Source: Blastococcus sp. TF02A-30 | Lineage (GTDB): Bacteria > Actinomycetota > Actinomycetes > Mycobacteriales > Geodermatophilaceae | Direction: 5' to 3' | DNA: 64,000 nucleotides | Assembly (NCBI RefSeq): GCF_003319185.1 | Contig: NZ_QOHJ01000001.1 | Span: 186,001 to 250,000, forward strand | Shown: one piece after another, positions 61,594 through 64,000 of the stretch | Layout of the letters: each line of letters opens with the position of its first letter | Numbering within the stretch: position 1 is the first letter of the stretch | The notes under the pieces: model-generated | What the model saw: the letters and a program-made list of their open reading frames with translations, nothing else | Database searches by the model: none | What the model was told of the DNA's origin: nothing | Made by a program: the position numbers and the translations under genes

Positions 61594-63168
61594 GTGGGCA
61601 CCCAGGCGATCCCGGCGGCCGCCCCCTCCCCGGGGGGCGGCCGTCCCGGCCGGTACGTCGGAGCGCTCGACCAGGGGACGACGAGCACCCGCTTCATGGT
61701 GTTCGACTCCGCCGGCCGCGAGGTCGCGCGTGCCCAGGCCGAGCACGCGCAGGTGCTGCCCCGCCCCGGCTGGGTGGAGCACCGTCCCGAGGAGATCTGG
61801 GAGCGCACCCGCGAGGTGATCGCGCGGGCGATGGCCGCGGCCGGGCTGCGCGCCGGGGACCTCGCCGCCGTCGGCCTCACCAACCAGCGCGAGACGACGC
61901 TGCTGTGGGACCGGCGCACCGGCAGACCGCTCGGCAACGCCCTGGTGTGGCAGGACACCCGCACCCAGCCGCTCATCGACGACATCGGGCGGCGCGGGCT
62001 CGCCGACCTGGTCCGCCGCCGCTCCGGCCTGCCTCCCGCGACCTACTTCTCCGCCGGCAAGCTGCGCTGGCTGCTGGACGCGCACGCCGACGAGGTGCGT
62101 GCCGCCGCGGGCAACGTGCTCGCGGGCACCGTGGACAGCTGGCTGCTGTGGCAGCTCACCGGAGGTCCCGACGGCGGGGTGCACGTGACCGACGTGACCA
62201 ACGCCAGCCGGACGATGCTCATGGACATCGACACGCTGGAGTGGGATCCCCAGCTGCTCGACGTGTTCGCGATCGACCGGGCTCTGCTCCCCCGGATCGT
62301 CGACTCCACCGACCCGGCCGGTCACGGCACGGTGCGCACGGTGCCGGAGCTCGCGGGCGTCCCGGTGACGGCGGTCCTCGGGGATCAGCAGGCAGCCATG
62401 GTGGGTCAGACCTGCTTCGCCCCGGGCGAGGCCAAGAACACCTACGGCACCGGCAACTTCCTCCTGCTCAACACCGGCAAGGAGGCGGTGCGCAGCGGGG
62501 CCGGCCTGCTCACGACCGTCTGCTACCGGTTCGCCGGCGAGGACCCGGTCTACGCGCTGGAGGGCTCCATCGCCGTCACCGGCTCGGCGGTCCAGTGGTT
62601 GCGCGACCGGATGCGGCTGATCGACGAGGCCGCCCAGATCGAGGAGCTCGCCGCCGCCGTCGAGGACAGCGCCGGCGCCTACTTCGTGCCCGCGTTCTCC
62701 GGGCTCTTCGCCCCCTACTGGCGGCCGGACGCCCGCGGCACGATCGTCGGCCTGGCGCACTTCCACGGGCGCGAGCACCTCGCCCGGGCCACCCTCGACT
62801 CGATCTGCCACCAGTCCGCAGACGTGGCCGCCGCGATGGAGGCCGACTCCGGCGTGCGGCTGGAGGTGCTGCGGGTGGACGGTGGCGTGACCGCGAACGA
62901 GCTGTGCATGCAGATCCAGGCCGACGTCCTCGGCGTGCCGGTGCAACGTCCGCCGGTCGCCGAGACGACGGCGCTGGGTGCCGCCTACGCCGCGGGCCTC
63001 GCGGTCGGGCTGTGGCCTGACACCGATGCGGTCCGCGCCCTCGCCGACGGCCACCGGACGTGGCATCCCGGGTGGGACTCCGGCACGCGGGCACGGGCCC
63101 GCGAGGGCTGGCGCCGGGCGGTCAGCCGGTCGCTGGGCTGGATCGGTGAGGAGACGGCCACCGCGTGA
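61594..63168 (+). CDS. glpK: Glycerol kinase, second copy
   Basis: 524 aa including about 20 extra N-terminal residues rich in Ala/Pro/Gly. [49 protein letters not shown] and [15 protein letters not shown] match the family; all catalytic motifs look intact, so it is not a decayed copy. It differs clearly from the first kinase. GTG 61594 is 2 bp after the hydrolase gene. Confidence 0.93.
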   Translation: MGTQAIPAAAPSPGGGRPGRYVGALDQGTTSTRFMVFDSAGREVARAQAEHAQVLPRPGWVEHRPEEIWERTREVIARAMAAAGLRAGDLAAVGLTNQRETTLLWDRRTGRPLGNALVWQDTRTQPLIDDIGRRGLADLVRRRSGLPPATYFSAGKLRWLLDAHADEVRAAAGNVLAGTVDSWLLWQLTGGPDGGVHVTDVTNASRTMLMDIDTLEWDPQLLDVFAIDRALLPRIVDSTDPAGHGTVRTVPELAGVPVTAVLGDQQAAMVGQTCFAPGEAKNTYGTGNFLLLNTGKEAVRSGAGLLTTVCYRFAGEDPVYALEGSIAVTGSAVQWLRDRMRLIDEAAQIEELAAAVEDSAGAYFVPAFSGLFAPYWRPDARGTIVGLAHFHGREHLARATLDSICHQSADVAAAMEADSGVRLEVLRVDGGVTANELCMQIQADVLGVPVQRPPVAETTALGAAYAAGLAVGLWPDTDAVRALADGHRTWHPGWDSGTRARAREGWRRAVSRSLGWIGEETATA

Positions 63169-63170
63169 AG

Positions 63171-63189
63171 CGTTCGGCATTGCCGAACG
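63171..63189 (+). promoter_or_regulatory. Operator of the IclR-type regulator, copy before glpD
   Basis: CGTTCGGCA, one base T, TGCCGAACG: perfect 9-bp arms. It lies 67-85 bp before the glpD ATG and directly after the kinase stop, so glpD has its own regulated promoter. Confidence 0.8.
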
Positions 63190-63256
63190 CCCTGGCTCGA
63201 TCCCCCGTGCTGCCGTTCCTACCGTTGGAGGAGCACGACACCGCAGAGGAGCACCG

Positions 63257-64000
63257 ATGACCGCAGTACCGCCGCTCGGCCCCGAGCAGCGCGCCCGTTC
63301 CTGGGCCGAGCTCGCCGAGACCGAGTTCGAGGTCCTGGTCGTCGGCGGAGGCGTGACCGGCGCGGGGGTCGCGCTGGACGCGGCGACCCGCGGCCTGCGC
63401 ACCGCGCTGGTCGAGGCCCGCGACTTCGCCTCGGGGACCTCCTCGCGCTCCTCGAAGCTGTTCCACGGCGGCCTGCGCTACCTGGAGTCCTTCGAGTTCG
63501 GGCTGGTCCGCGAGGCGCTGCACGAGCGCGACCTCAGCGTGAACCGGCTCGCGCCGCACCTGGTCAAGCCGGTGCCCTTCCTCTACCCCCTCACCCACCG
63601 GGTGTGGGAGCGGCCGTACGTGAGCGCCGGCCTCGCCCTCTACGACGGCCTGGCCCGTGTCGGCGCCCTGGCCGAGCCGATGCCCGCGCAGAAGCACCTC
63701 ACCCGCACCAGCGCCCGCACCCTCTTCCCCGCGCTCAAGCCCGACGCCCTGGTCGGCGCGGTCCGCTACTACGACGCCCAGGCCGACGACGCCCGGCACA
63801 CCCTGACCCTCGCGCGTACCGCGGCCGCCTACGGCGCCACCGTCCTCAACTCCGCCGAGGTGGTGTCCTTCACCCACGCCGGCGGCCGGGTGGTCGGGGC
63901 CCGGGTCCGGGACGTCGAGACCGGCGCGGAGGTCGACGTCCGCAGCGAGGTCGTGGTCAACGCCACCGGCGTCTGGACCGACGACCTGCAGACCCTGGTG
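63257..64000 (+). CDS. glpD: Glycerol-3-phosphate dehydrogenase, 5' part (cut by the window end)
   Basis: 248 codons are present, open to the window end. VLVVGGGVTGAGVALDAATRGLRTALVEA is the FAD-binding start and DFASGTSSRSSKLFHGGLRYLE the GlpD signature; the segment VRYYDAQADDARHTLTLARTAAAYGA is also typical. It oxidises glycerol 3-phosphate to dihydroxyacetone phosphate at the membrane, passing electrons to quinone. ATG 63257 has GAGGAG upstream. Preceded by the perfect operator at 63171. Confidence 0.95.
   Translation, partial: MTAVPPLGPEQRARSWAELAETEFEVLVVGGGVTGAGVALDAATRGLRTALVEARDFASGTSSRSSKLFHGGLRYLESFEFGLVREALHERDLSVNRLAPHLVKPVPFLYPLTHRVWERPYVSAGLALYDGLARVGALAEPMPAQKHLTRTSARTLFPALKPDALVGAVRYYDAQADDARHTLTLARTAAAYGATVLNSAEVVSFTHAGGRVVGARVRDVETGAEVDVRSEVVVNATGVWTDDLQTLV

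Noticed and set aside
1-64000. CRISPR array
   Set aside because: No regularly spaced short repeats were seen; the repeated segments found are the ponA tail units and the two junction repeats.
1-64000. tRNA or rRNA genes
   Set aside because: No T-loop GGTTCGANTCC-type segment with the matching acceptor stem was seen outside coding genes or the TPP riboswitch.

Overview
The window is very GC-rich chromosomal DNA of an actinomycete. The order ino1 - padR - DUF5318 gene - ponA - GT87 gene - rpsF - ssb - rpsR - rplI - dnaB (positions 308 to 12355) matches the Mycobacterium tuberculosis Rv0046c-Rv0058 block, which lies close to the replication origin. Actinobacterial traits agree: GTG starts, a mycobacterial-type DesA3 desaturase/reductase pair, a 13E12-type HNH gene and LexA-type SOS boxes. 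The high GC and gene set suggest a Geodermatophilaceae-like bacterium, but this is a guess from general gene content.

Layout. 1-12355 is core: a lipoprotein fragment, inositol-phosphate synthase with its PadR regulator and a perfect operator, a class A penicillin-binding protein, a membrane glycosyltransferase, endonuclease IV, a surface protein, the rpsF-ssb-rpsR-rplI operon and dnaB. 12465-27201 is a genomic island of visibly lower GC, edged by an imperfect 41-bp direct repeat. It holds a HEPN-type gene, a six-gene overlapping operon for a Tn7-like transposition machine (TnsA-like PD-(D/E)XK nuclease, DDE transposase, AAA+ ATPase, an unrecognised 397-aa protein, an XRE regulator and a small protein), a single-chain type IIG restriction-modification enzyme, an SDR gene remnant, and a cassette of a three-Cys DUF5131 protein, its partner TcmP and an Mrr-like nuclease. 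A perfect LexA box lies upstream of that cassette.

27346-47398 returns to core metabolism: a DUF2804 protein, a secreted hydrolase, the acyl-CoA desaturase and its reductase beside a PucR regulator, a CoA transferase, DNA polymerase IV, a thiM-thiE-thiD-tenA operon behind a TPP riboswitch, a SNF2-like helicase and small enzymes. 47455-55369 is a second defence region: type I restriction-modification (hsdR-hsdS and a separate hsdM) with a frameshifted mrr gene and an SOS-boxed HNH/DUF222 gene lying between hsdS and hsdM. 55501-57191 holds small genes. 57196-64000 is a glycerol-use cluster: an IclR-type regulator with glycerol kinase on one strand; a membrane hydrolase, a second glycerol kinase and glpD (cut by the window end) on the other. 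One 19-bp operator occurs both at the regulator's promoter and in front of glpD.

Most notable are the Tn7-like operon lacking a recognisable TniQ/TnsD, the SOS-boxed DUF5131-TcmP-Mrr cassette, and three exact copies of a 14-bp parS-like palindrome.
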